DNA of 64,000 nt from Incurvaria masculella (taxonomy: Eukaryota > Arthropoda > Insecta > Lepidoptera > Incurvariidae): positions 18,623,001 to 18,687,000 of the forward strand of contig OX335645.2 in assembly GCA_946894095.1 (NCBI GenBank), read 5' to 3'. The notes under the pieces are model-generated. The model was not told where the DNA came from. It saw only the letters and a program-made list of their open reading frames with translations, and searched no databases. Below, piece after piece: positions 24,640 through 34,212 of the stretch. How positions within the stretch are numbered: the stretch's first letter is position 1; every line of letters begins with the position of its first letter. A program made the position numbers and the translations under genes.

Positions 24640-25165
24640 AGATTACGTTAAGTTAGGTTATGTTAGGTGATGTTAAGTTACGTTAGGTTACGTTCGGTTA
24701 CGTTAGGTTACGTTCGGTTACATTAATTAGGTTGAGCGGCTTGTAGCCTTTTGGCGTAAGGACTTGCCTAGCGGGCCAGAGGACTGGGTTGAAATCCTCG
24801 CTCCATTTATGCACCTCTTTCGAGCTCGAATACGAGCTGCTCCTTGGTTCGGAATCCATTTAAAACTATATGTCTCCTTCCCCTACTAAAGTATACGGCC
24901 CTCGGGTACCATCGCATTGGATGAAAATATTGTCGAAGCGGCAATGAAAATTTTTCCATGTTTTCCATTTAGTTCAATGTAGCCGTGCTCATAAAGGGAA
25001 GATCCAGGCACGGCACCTAATTCCTTCGGGAATGTGGTGTATCATACGGATAGTTGTTTGATATTAGCCATCCATGTGAGGTTGCATAAAAAAAAGTTAC
25101 GTAACGTTATGTTATGTCACGTAGGGTTACGTTAGGTTACATTAGATAACGTTAGGTTACGTTAT
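24640..25165 (+). repeat. Degenerate GTTAGGTTAC repeat split by a SINE
   Basis: Bases 24645-24728 and 25090-25168 consist of diverged decamers of the type GTTAGGTTAC. The SINE at 24733-25098 separates the two halves. The unit resembles the insect telomere repeat TTAGG, but it is too irregular to call an interstitial telomere. Confidence 0.7.
24733..25098 (+). mobile_element. tRNA-derived SINE, near full length
   Basis: The head GAGCGGCTTGTAGCC carries the A-box region, and GGTTGAAATCC is the B-box equivalent. GGTTCGGAATCCATTT, TAGCCGTGCTCATAAAGGG and CCTTCGGGAATGTGGTG follow, and it ends in GCATAAAAAAAA. Confidence 0.85.
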
Positions 25166-27221
25166 GTGCGTTTAGTTCAGGGGGCAGCCCTGGTCCGATG
25201 CGGGCGAGCCGCTGATATGTAAATGGACGTGCGATCGTGACGCGGGGCGCGGCACGACGCGCGACGGACGCGGCTGGAGACGGTGCGACGACGTGAGTTC
25301 TGTCGCTCCGCGCCGTTCCCGAACTGATTAGACGCAGCGGTGAGGGAACTGTTCGCCACCTAAAATGAGAACTCGCACCTACACTTGAAAACGTATCTAG
25401 ATTGAAAGAGTTTTGATTAAAAACTGTTTTTTTCCGTTTACGGTTATGGTTCAACCCACAAACATCTAAATAATTTTGATGGAAAATAAAAAATTCAAAA
25501 ATATTTATACCCTTATTGAATATGAGGTCAGACCAATAAAGTCGACATTGACTGTTTTGTACTTACTTACTTTTAGCTAATGAGGACCGCGGGATTGATT
25601 AATGACTGTAACTGTTCATACGTCAAGCGAAGTATACATCAAGATATCAGAAATGATAATCCGATCAGGTTTGTCACGTGGCTACCTCTCACTAATTGCG
25701 CCTAAGCAAATACGTGAGATGTCACCGATTAAATATCCATTCTTTTTGTGATGTGGTCAAACTAAGGATAAAAAAATCAAACCAGTCAGAAAATTCAATG
25801 ACATAATGAAGGTAAATCTATACTTATATTATAACTATGAAATTGAGTTCGTTTGTTAAAATTTAACTGCTTGATTATGTAATCGATCATGCTTAAAAAT
25901 CTGAACAACTACCTAAAACTTTTCATATAGAGAAAAGGAAACAAAAATAATTATGTAACCAATACCCGAGAAAAAATAGAAAAACCGCTAGTGACTAATT
26001 AATTATTCACATAGGAACATCTTTAACTTTAAGGTTTCCGTAGTTACTAGAAATTCCCTACAATTTTGTTACATCCGTTCGTCGGTTCATCACAGGCTTC
26101 CTTGTAGTAAAGTCGCAGCGGTTAAATAATATTAGTTTAACACTGAGGTATTTTTCATAACCAACCGGTTTTAGTTGCTGTGCCGAGGAACCAATACTGC
26201 TTAGAATCGCCAAATTTAACTTAACCGGCAATAAAACGCTCTCAAAGGCACCATATCAGCTGATTTGCAGACTATCTTATTTCTTTCCAGGTTTTCAATC
26301 CTAAGCTTGAAGAATTGAAAATTAGATTGAAATTTAAATTTATAAAGACACTCGCCGGAAAACAGTTTCATACCGTGCGACAGAAAAGTACATTTGAGAA
26401 ACGCAGGGTTCTCAGGACACCAATGACTACCACAAAAGGGCGCTCTTATTTTCAGCAGCGAGTGCTCCGGATACAGGTCGGGTGGGGAGGAATAAGGGAT
26501 GCAAGTTGTTGTTGTCCCCCTTTCTGCTATTGTTCAACGCGCAATATACCGGGAATACACCCATTCAGTATCAATATTCATCGAATTCGAAACCAACGAT
26601 CCCGTAACTCCTTTATTGATAGGGTTGGATCGGTGGAACTTCCTCCATGAGAAATATATTATAATGCACTCCCTCCGAGCGATTTCCCCTGAGTCCTTCA
26701 AATATGGTGTGTAGAAGCACTTGACCTGACGACATGGGTTTTGCTGCCCATGTTAAAGTTATAAAGCTCATTAGCGGCATCGAGCACCTCGTTGAGGCCT
26801 AGCATACGTCATATGTCGTGTTACAAACAAAAAAAAATAACGCATATCCCCACGTAACGATACTCATAGCCTAAATCATTTAAAATGTAATTTTACCCAT
26901 TACAATATTTAGTTTGACGGCTTGACTCGTTTTTAAACAGTAAAACTCATCCTTTTTTCCGATCTGTCAAAATTAAATACAATTATTGAAAAGAAAACCC
27001 ACCGTGTGTCGTTGAACTCTAATCCTATTGCAAAATGTCATCATGAATTTATTATTGTAAGGGGCACAGCAGTATAATGATTATGGCTTATAATACAATT
27101 ATAGAATACAAACAACTTATTGTAAATGTATTATGAAATAATCTTGGCATCAGGACCTTCCTTATATTCACACTCAACACTTACGGTCACATTACTACTA
27201 TTCTACTACTACTATTATTAC
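25166..27221. other. Intergenic stretch, GC island at its start
   Basis: Bases 25170-25370 are a CpG-rich island with two overlapping - strand ORFs of 60 and 100 codons that show no domain. The remainder is AT-rich. A patch at 26450-26760 has more balanced composition and could be an old element remnant, but no motif was recognised. No gene was supported. Confidence 0.35.
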
Positions 27222-27839
27222 TTTATTGATAGGGATGCTCTCAAACCATTATACTCTTAATTATCTGTAGGTGGTAGCATTTAAAGGGATATGTAACTAT
27301 GTGATCAGCTGACAGTAGTAGTTTATGACAAAACTCATAGTATTAAAACCTAATGTGCAAGTGTTTCACAGTGTTGTGTTGCCACTGGAGCAGTGCATCG
27401 CTTAAAGGCCCTTGCTTACGGTGACGCTTGGCTCAGGTTATCTCTTTCCCTAAAATATGGTTGAAAGAGGTAATGGCTGTGCCCGGCGTGATGCTCGTGA
27501 ACGGGTGCTGTTTGTGGGGACTGGCCTGCTCCAATTGGCAACATATTAGTTGGAGGGGATTGTCTTTGCAAATAAAATGATATTTGTCATGAACTGTTGC
27601 ATACGGCATGTATTTTTGTGTATTCATGTGAATTTAGTGTTTTACCTATGTTTTTGTTAAAATAATTGACAAACACTTTTGTAAACTTAGACTAAGTGGA
27701 CGTTGAAAAAAAAACAGCGGAGTTTCTTTCCAGTTCTTCTTCGCTGTGTTTTGTTTTGCTGAACTGGCCAATGCTAAAATATGACAAATTTGAGTGCAGT
27801 GTACTGTCTATGGATGATGAATAAACAATACAATACAAT
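27222..27839 (+). repeat. Interspersed repeat family B, copy 2, uninterrupted
   Basis: It matches 8870-9500 and 9817-9890, and shows the family without the P insertion. GTTGCCACTGGAG, TGCCCGGCGTGATGCTCGTG, CAGCGGAGTTTCTTTCCAG and GTGCAGTGTACTGTCTATGG occur in order. It ends in ATACA units (27826-27842), suggesting a retroposon tail. Confidence 0.8.
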
Positions 27840-28000
27840 ACATTGAACTGGATTGAAAACACGGAACATTTTCATTGCCGCTCCGACCATCTTTCGAGTA
27901 ATGCGACCTTTATAGTTGCAAGTAAGAAAAACGACCTACAGTTTGGTTACACTGGAATCCGAACCACGAGTGACAAATCCCTTTGTCGTCTATTGCGACA
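27840..28000 (-). mobile_element. SINE fragment
   Basis: A reverse fragment with CATTGAACTGGATTGAAAAC, TTTTCATTGCCGC and GGAATCCGAACCACGAG. It directly follows the ATACA tail of family B copy 2. Confidence 0.65.
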
Positions 28001-28293
28001 TGCCCGGGAAGAAAATTTAGTGATACCACGTGTATTACTTTTAAGTGCCGGAACCCTAACAGAACAATCATATTACTTATACCTTTTACCGAGCTCTGCT
28101 GTTTAAATTTACTAGTATATTGGTTCGTAGACCTCGGGGAATAAACATTATAATCGTCATGTCGTCGAACTGATACGTCTTTCGCATTTATAATTGTTTT
28201 TATACCCCACGCGGATAAATACTATAAAGACTGTTCCCATGTTTGAACAACCAACAAACCAAACTGCGTCATGAAAACGAACAAGAGTGGACA

Positions 28294-28669
28294 TTAAGAA
28301 CGGCCCGTAAGCTATGTACCCAATACAAACGTAGTTTACTAATCATTTGAAAAAAACTTTTCCGATTTGCTTGATATTTGGTATATAATATTCTACAATA
28401 AATATCTGTGTCTGCACGTGTTTGTTTTGTTGAAAAATCTAAAGCCAGTCAAATAACAGGCAAAAGAACATTTTCATACAAATTTTCTTTTCTCTGTTAT
28501 GTGACACGGGATACATTTTTCGAAAAACCAAATACGTGCAGACATAGATATTTGTTGCTTAATATTAAGTCCCAAATATCAAACAAATTGGAACAGTGGT
28601 TTTCAAATGATTAGTAAACTACGTTTGTATGGGGAGCGTAATTTTGGTATGCTTACGGGCCCACCTTAA
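28294..28669. mobile_element. Fold-back MITE family E, complete copy
   Basis: The left end reads TTAAGAACGGCCCGTAAGC and the right end GCTTACGGGCCCACCTTAA. The inner arms are long inverted copies: CAAACGTAGTTTACTAATCA on the left, TGATTAGTAAACTACGTTTG on the right, and TGTCTGCACGTGT opposite ACGTGCAGACATA. TTAA at both ends fits a TTAA target duplication of piggyBac type, but no transposase is present. Confidence 0.82.
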
Positions 28670-28705
28670 GGGCGTGATAACACCTAATTGCATTCAGTTA
28701 CAAAA

Positions 28706-29054
28706 GGACGTAAGTAAAACAATATTTTTAATTTATTTTCAAAATAAAAACTACTTATTTTGGAATTTGAAAACACAAAGCACCAGATACTTTTTTTTAT
28801 ACGACCTGGCATGGATGGCTAATACCACACAACTATCGGTATGATATTAGCCCAATTCACCACATTCCCGAAGGAATTAGGTGCCATGCCAGGACCTTCC
28901 CTTTATGAGCACGGCTAGATAAGCTACGAGACGTAACTTACAGTTTTATCTTTAAACTATAGCTATACCATCAATCTAGATATTTACATTTTAGATTTTC
29001 GAAATTCTTTTTGGTTATTTTTAAATATAGTTAAATGTTGTTTTACTTACGTCC
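28706..29054. mobile_element. Probable fold-back element with a SINE inside
   Basis: GGACGTAAGTAAAACAA at 28706-28722 and TTGTTTTACTTACGTCC at 29038-29054 are perfect 17-base inverted repeats. Weaker complementarity continues inward. A SINE 3' fragment sits in the middle. Confidence 0.6.
28790..28918 (-). mobile_element. SINE fragment, 3' end
   Basis: The + strand starts with a T-run, then has ACGACCTGGCATGGATGGCT, GATATTAGCCCAATTCACC and CCTTCCCTTTATGAGCACGG. Only the last 130 bases of the SINE are present. Confidence 0.8.
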
Positions 29055-29586
29055 TTAATAAACTCGATTACATAGTAAGTAGCTCGGTTTACTTGCATCT
29101 ACGGAACCTTCTTTCGCTCCTTGTTTGTGTAGCCAACGAACCTCGCCGAGTATTTTCGTAATGAGTGGGCGTTGCTGTGGGTAGTTAAAGAACTTCTCGT
29201 AAGTCGGAATGTAAAAACATGTTCCCAATCTATAAATCAATGGCTGTCAGAAGTTGACACGTGTGGATTTCATTTGAGTCTGATCTCACTATCTGATCGT
29301 GTGCTGGGACTGCAGAGGCGTCTCTCGTCGGCACGGCGGAGATTCCGGAGGAGATACGTGTAGTCACACTGTGCTTAATCAGAAAAGATTGCTTCACCGA
29401 AGCATTTGGTGCGAAATAAATAGATTTGGTAAGTAAATATTTACACAGTACGACCAGCGTGATAGAATATGAATGATTTACCTGAATTCAATGAGAATCG
29501 CTTAGTAGCTCAGCTGTGCGACGCCTTGCCGATCGATAAACTGAAGCAATAGCCGATGGGTGACCGTTTTAAACCATTTTAGGATT
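29055..29586. other. Intergenic stretch
   Basis: A 61-codon - strand ORF (29055-29240) has no recognisable domain. Nothing else could be supported. Confidence 0.3.
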
Positions 29587-29850
29587 AGACGTAAATCTGT
29601 AGACCCCTTCCTTACTTACTTTGGATTGATCCCGCCCATGTTGTACCATTGCATTGAATAGACCATGGTTGAAACGGAAATGACAATTTTCCTTGTTCCA
29701 GCTCAGTGTAGCCGTGTAATATAAAAAACATTGTAAGTAAAATAAAAAGTGGAAAGCCATTACAGGACCTTTCTCTAAATAGAAAGGTCCTGGAATCGCA
29801 CCTAGTTCTCATATCGTTTGTAGGCTAATATCATGACAGTAGGTTTGTTC
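29587..29850 (+). mobile_element. SINE fragment with internal insertion
   Basis: SINE landmarks run from TCTGTAGACCCCTTCC to GTGTAGCCGTG at 29715. A non-SINE insert of about 65 bases follows, ending in AGGACCTTTCTCTAAATAGAA, which forms an inverted pair with the next GGTCCT. The SINE then resumes with GGTCCTGGAATCGCACCTAG. Confidence 0.6.
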
Positions 29851-30040
29851 AATTCAATGCCCAAACATGCTTATTAATAATGTTGCCAATTTGTTTTTAA
29901 TTTTTATTTAAATTATTCGTTTGGTTCAATACCCAACGCAAATTACCTAAATATTACGAGTACATATGCGTAATATGAATACGAAATATAGTCGAGTCGA
30001 TTTTTTGTAAAATGTTTTTGTTTTGGTATTGCTTTCACTC

Positions 30041-30205
30041 TAAGGGCCGAGTGCACAAACGTACAAAAAATCAAAATCAACGTCAAAGTATGATCAAACA
30101 CGTCTTTTTGTGTGCACAGTATGGAAGGAACTCTATGCGGATCACTAAAAGTGACGTGTTTGAAAATTGATTAACTCGGCTATCTCTTCGTGCAACCGGG
30201 GCTTA
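30041..30205. mobile_element. MITE family D, copy 1
   Basis: It is the inverted copy of 44521-44695. Ends are TAAGGGCCGAGTGCACAAACG and CGTGCAACCGGGGCTTA. Inside are CAAAATCAACGTCAAAGTATG and GGAAGGAACTCTATGC in the same order as the complement of the other copy. Confidence 0.8.
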
Positions 30206-30359
30206 GTCTAAGTGATGACTAAGGCAGGCTATTAATAGTCCAAAATAACGCCGAATGAACTTCGTTTTATGTTTAAAAAAACTGACAACTATGTTGTTAA
30301 CATCAACATATCTTCAGTGTATCGTGTAATATGTCTGAGTTCAAAGTTATAAATAAGTT

Positions 30360-30500
30360 CACCTCAATACGAACGTAGTTTGGAAATCATTTAATAACCA
30401 CTGGGGCCAATTACTTTATTGTTTACTAACATCAGTCAATCAATATCTGTACCTGCACATTTTTGTTTTTTTTTAACCGATGAACTTTTGTTTTTGCCAT
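30360..30500. mobile_element. MITE family E fragment
   Basis: It matches the left arm of family E: CGAACGTAGTTTGGAAATCATTT, then AATATCTGTACCTGCACATTTT. The remaining part of the element is not recognisable. Confidence 0.5.
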
Positions 30501-30599
30501 GGGAGTCTATTTGAATTTTTTTTGGTAATAAAAATGTTGTACATTGAAACAGTGATGTATAAATTATTTCCAAAGCACGTTTTTATGAGTGCATATTTT

Positions 30600-31246
30600 A
30601 TTCGGGAGCTTTACGGTTTGAGAACACCCGAGTGCTTTACGGTGAGCTAGCGGGGTCAATGTTTCCTTACAAAAACTTACGGCGACAAATTCTAAGCGAG
30701 CGCACCGCGCCAGACCTTTCCAGTTCGTCGAAATCGCCGACACCGACGCGCGGCGCTACGAACATCTCCCAACGCACATTACACGATACACCGCCAATGT
30801 GTACCCGCCATCATATCCAGAAGCTCACGAACAACGACGGAATAATCCGTCACGGCGCGTCACAGCAGATCGTAATCGAGGCGACAACGACGCGCGCCGA
30901 CCGACACACATGCACGACTTTTAATTGGCAGCCATCTAATGCTCAATCATCGGACGATATGAAATCAATTCCTTCTATCTTATTCTAACGTGAAGATGAA
31001 ACGTTTCCGAGAGTTGACGCTTCGAAATTCGTGACATTGAATAATGGGGTCCCGTTAAAATGTTCTGTTTCCATTAACACTCAAGAAAACTTGGATTTAG
31101 GTTTACATGCAATTCTAGATAATAATAGTATTCTGGGACAATTTAACGCTACTTTAGAGAATCTGTTAAAAAAAGTTTCAAATCATTTCACAATCAGCGA
31201 AGCAGGGCGAAAATTCGACAAATAAATAATACAAAATTGTAGTGAC
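30600..31246. other. GC-rich unique block upstream of the kinase gene
   Basis: Bases 30630-30960 are GC-rich within AT-rich DNA, about 0.8-1.1 kb upstream of the kinase start codon. A 118-codon ORF (30632-30988) spans it but shows no known domain. It could be an upstream regulatory region or untranslated exon; this is inference. Confidence 0.35.
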
Positions 31247-31484
31247 TTAGGGCCGATTTTCCAATCCTCAGATAGTACTTATCGGGCTGATAGTTTATTT
31301 TCACGCTTGTCAAAAGATGGATTGTAATTGTGGGAGAATTATATCTTCTATCACAATTATCTGACTATAATTTTACTAATAAACTTACGGACTTAAAATA
31401 TCGGATGGATCAGGAAAAGCGTAAATAAATCCGTCGAATAGTTATCTGGCTGTTTATCAGACTATTAAAAAATCAGCCCTTAAG
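31247..31484. mobile_element. Short MITE with GGGCCGATTTT-type ends
   Basis: The left end CTTAGGGCCGATTTT and the right end AAAAAATCAGCCCTTAAG are imperfect inverted repeats. Sub-terminal words such as GATAGTTTATTTTCACGC also have inverted counterparts. The ends resemble PIF/Harbinger-type MITEs, which is only a suggestion. Confidence 0.65.
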
Positions 31485-31647
31485 ATCATGTGCATGTTAC
31501 GTAACCAATAAACCGTTTTTTTAATTATTGTAAGATACATGCATTATCATGTTTATTGTTTACAGATACCTGACTGAAAAGAAAAAAAAACACTTTAAAT
31601 AAATTTATTATTCCAACATTTTGGTTCTGCGCCGACTTTGAAAACAA

Positions 31648-31690
31648 CCTTAACGGATTTGGCAACACAACCTTAACGGATTTGGCACGC
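31648..31690 (+). repeat. Two-copy 20-base tandem repeat before the kinase start
   Basis: AACCTTAACGGATTTGGCA occurs twice in tandem, about 65-105 bases upstream of the kinase ATG, probably in its 5' UTR or promoter. Confidence 0.8.
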
Positions 31691-31752
31691 CTCGGAGGTT
31701 TTTCACACTAAAGGGTCACAACCAAAAAGCAATACAAACAGGACAAGAGAAC

Positions 31753-32550
31753 ATGTCAAGCAAAACTGATGCAGACACCGCGCCATCTTCAGTTGTACCC
31801 GTTGAAGTCGTCGAGAGAGTCGTGCGCACCATCGCCAAGCAGGAAGGCTTCGATGATTTCACCCTGAAGGTCGAACACCTCTGCACCAACGGGGCCAACT
31901 ACATGGGGGAATTGTACGCGATCGATGTGGTACAAGAAGGCAAAGAAACGCTAAAACTGTTCGCCAAGTCAACCAACACTCCAGAGCATCTACGTGAGAT
32001 GATCCCGGCGAACCGGGTTTACCGCCGCGAGACATTCGCGTACACAGAGCTGGCGGACGCGTATCGGGAACTACAGACGCGGAATGGCGTGTCGCAGCGC
32101 GACGCTTTTCGCTTCCCCAAGTACTACGGCTCGTGCCTCGACGAGATGGAGGAGGTTATCGTTCTGGAGAACCTCGCCGCCAAAGATTACGTGCCAAGCG
32201 ACCGGTTCCAGCCCATCCAGTGGGACTACGCCGAGGCTGCTCTCGAACAGATCGCCAAGTTCCACGCCCTGTCGTTCGCTCTCGAGAGACAAGAGCCCGA
32301 ACTCTTCGATCGGTTGGTAAAAAATAACCCCAATCTCATCATCGATGTGCACAATCATGTCGGGGAAAGGATGGAGCCGTCTAAGTTGGAAAATGCAAAG
32401 TGCGTCGACGCAGAAAACTTGAGCAAAGTCAAAAAATATTGTGAAGACAATGAGAAGAATTTCTATAGTAAACATTATCAACCTGTGTCAAAGTATTCAG
32501 TTTTAGGGCACGGCGATTATCGAGCGAGCAACACACTCGCCAAATATGAG
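31753..32550 (+). CDS. Kinase exon 1
   Basis: It runs from the ATG to AAATATGAG|GTGAGC, 266 codons, phase 0. The ATG is the first in the frame after an upstream AAAAAGC-rich leader. Confidence 0.92.
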
Positions 32551-33998
32551 GTGAGCAAGTATATTCTGCATACAATGTTTTAGATGATCACCGAGTTGAT
32601 AGTCTTTTTTTTTCAAATAAATAAAAAAATAAATATTGGAGATTAGTAAATTTTCATCGTGATTTTCACCAAAAATTTTCATTCACCAACGATGTGTGGA
32701 GAAAATTTATGTGAACGCTCAAAAACCAAATAACCTTAATATCTTTCCAAAATTCACTTTTGGGGTTCCGTACCCAAAGGGTGCCAACGGAAACCTATTA
32801 CTCAATCTCCTATGTCCGTCCGTCCGTCTGTCACAGGGCAGTTTGTATTTATTTTACCGCTATAACATCAAATTGGTAAAATTTTAAAATAATGAAATTC
32901 ATACAAAAAACGTGATGTTTTTGTGTTAAATCATGTACGATGGTACCGAACCCTTCGTGTGCGAGTACGACTCGCACTTGGCCGGTTTTAAGATGGATGC
33001 ACCAAAAAAAGCGATCATGTGCAACCACTGATTAGGGAAGTCCAACAATAAAAATATGTAAATGTATATCAGGCCTGCAGAAACTTCAGAAATAGAACAA
33101 CCGAAATGACCATTGCTCATTTAATGCGGTTGTGCCAACCCGTGCGGACTCAGCCCTATCACCAAATAAGTAAGAAAGGAGATCTACAGTGTTACGTGGA
33201 ATCTAAACCAATGCCAGCCACAAAGGTCCAAAACGGTCACCCATCCACAACTTGACTGAACCCAGAGTTGCTTCACCTAGATTATCGAACGGCAATCCGT
33301 TTCTAGCCATTCATAATAGGCTACTTACCATGCCGCTAGCGTTAAATATGAAAAATCGTGGAAAAAACTGCCGTTTCTTGGCAGAATCAACCAGTTGTGT
33401 TGTAAAAGAAATTCGAGTTAATGTAAAAATGTGTACTCAATGTATTCATGTCACGGCTCGTCCTTTACCACAAGAGTAGCTTGATTGAGGACCATCTGCA
33501 TTTCTGTATGACTCGTTACTTTATTTCTGCACCAAATATTATATGAATTTGAATATTTTTCAGGGTGACTCCGTGAGCTCAGTAATGCCAGTGGACTACC
33601 AAACCGTGTTCTACGGCTCTCCTCTCATCGACATAATCTACTTCCTCTTCTGTGGCACCGACGAGCAGTTCCGCCGGGAGCATTTCGACGACTGCCTCGA
33701 CCATTACCGCGCCTGCCTGGCCGCCCACCTCCGGCGGCTGTCGCTCGACGTGGACGGCGTCTACCCCAAGTGCATCTTCTACTTCGAGCTCAGAGACAAG
33801 CTCAGCTTCGGCCTGTACGTCGCGCTGACGGTCCTCGGCGGAGTGCTCATGGACATCAGCCAAGTGGTCAAGGTCGCGGATGCCGTGGACTTGGCGAATG
33901 GAGATAAAGTGAGCGTTCGCTGCAAGAACCCGCGCTACCTCGAGAGACTGAATGGAATAGTTAGGGATTTGGTAAGGTTTGGCGTGTTGAAAGACTAG
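31753..33998 (+). CDS. CHK/EcKinase-like small-molecule kinase, two exons, complete
   Basis: The coding exons are 31753-32550 and 33564-33998, joined in phase 0, for 410 residues plus a TAG stop. That is close to the usual 400-430 residues of the insect CHK kinase-like (EcKinase, DUF227) family. The family has a choline/aminoglycoside-kinase fold; members phosphorylate small hydroxylated compounds, including ecdysteroids, in the cytosol. Visible features are an N-lobe strand with LKLFAKS (likely the ATP lysine), a YRRETFAYTEL helix, VIVLENLAAKDY (hinge), ALEQIAKFHALSFA, then the catalytic HGDYRASN loop at 32509-32532 just before the splice site. The Mg-binding VDYQTVFYGSPLIDIIYFLF follows at 33591-33650, with DYQ where DFQ is usual. 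The donor is GAG|GTGAGC and the acceptor TTTTTCAG|GGTG. No frame damage is seen. The substrate cannot be deduced. Confidence 0.93.
32757..32992 (-). mobile_element. Interspersed repeat family P, in the kinase intron
   Basis: A reverse copy: GGGTTCCGTACCCAAAGGGTG at the left, GTCCGTCCGTCCGTCTGTCAC next, and GACTCGCACTTGGCCGGTTTT at the right. It lies wholly in intron 1 of the kinase gene. Confidence 0.85.
33095..33225 (-). mobile_element. SINE fragment in the kinase intron
   Basis: A diverged reverse fragment with ATGACCATTGCTCATTTAATGC, GTGCCAACCCGTGCGG and GATCTACAGTGTTACGTGGA, matching the SINE middle. Confidence 0.55.
33564..33998 (+). CDS. Kinase exon 2
   Basis: The acceptor follows a T-rich tract ending in CAG at 33563. 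The exon supplies the DYQ metal-binding motif and the C-terminal helical lobe and ends with TAG. Its GC content is clearly higher than in the intron. Confidence 0.92.
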   Translation, partial: GDSVSSVMPVDYQTVFYGSPLIDIIYFLFCGTDEQFRREHFDDCLDHYRACLAAHLRRLSLDVDGVYPKCIFYFELRDKLSFGLYVALTVLGGVLMDISQVVKVADAVDLANGDKVSVRCKNPRYLERLNGIVRDLVRFGVLKD

Positions 33999-34150
33999 GC
34001 AGGAGTGAAATCGTAGGTTACAGATTTTTTTTTCTTTAATATATTTTCAAGTGCAGCCAATTTCCAAAGTATTGTGACTAAATGAAGAGTGCGGAGAATG
34101 AGAAATTAAGTTTATATATTTTTTTTATTTGAATGTTAAATTGAATAATA

Positions 34151-34156
34151 ATTAAA
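34151..34156 (+). terminator. Possible poly(A) signal of the kinase gene
   Basis: ATTAAA, a common variant signal, lies 153 bases after the stop. A GT-rich stretch (TTGTTGTATGTGTGTGTATT, about 34193-34212) follows about 40 bases later. No AATAAA is nearer. Confidence 0.35.
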
Positions 34157-34212
34157 CTTATGTATTATATTTACTATTCGCTTATGAGCGGTTTGTTGTA
34201 TGTGTGTGTATT

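Noticed and set aside
26315..26650. 111-codon ORF on the + strand
   Set aside because: No domain and no neighbouring exon in frame; composition suggests at most an old element remnant.
30632..30988. 118-codon ORF upstream of the kinase
   Set aside because: No domain is recognisable and codon content follows local base composition. It could be part of a leader, but this is not supported.
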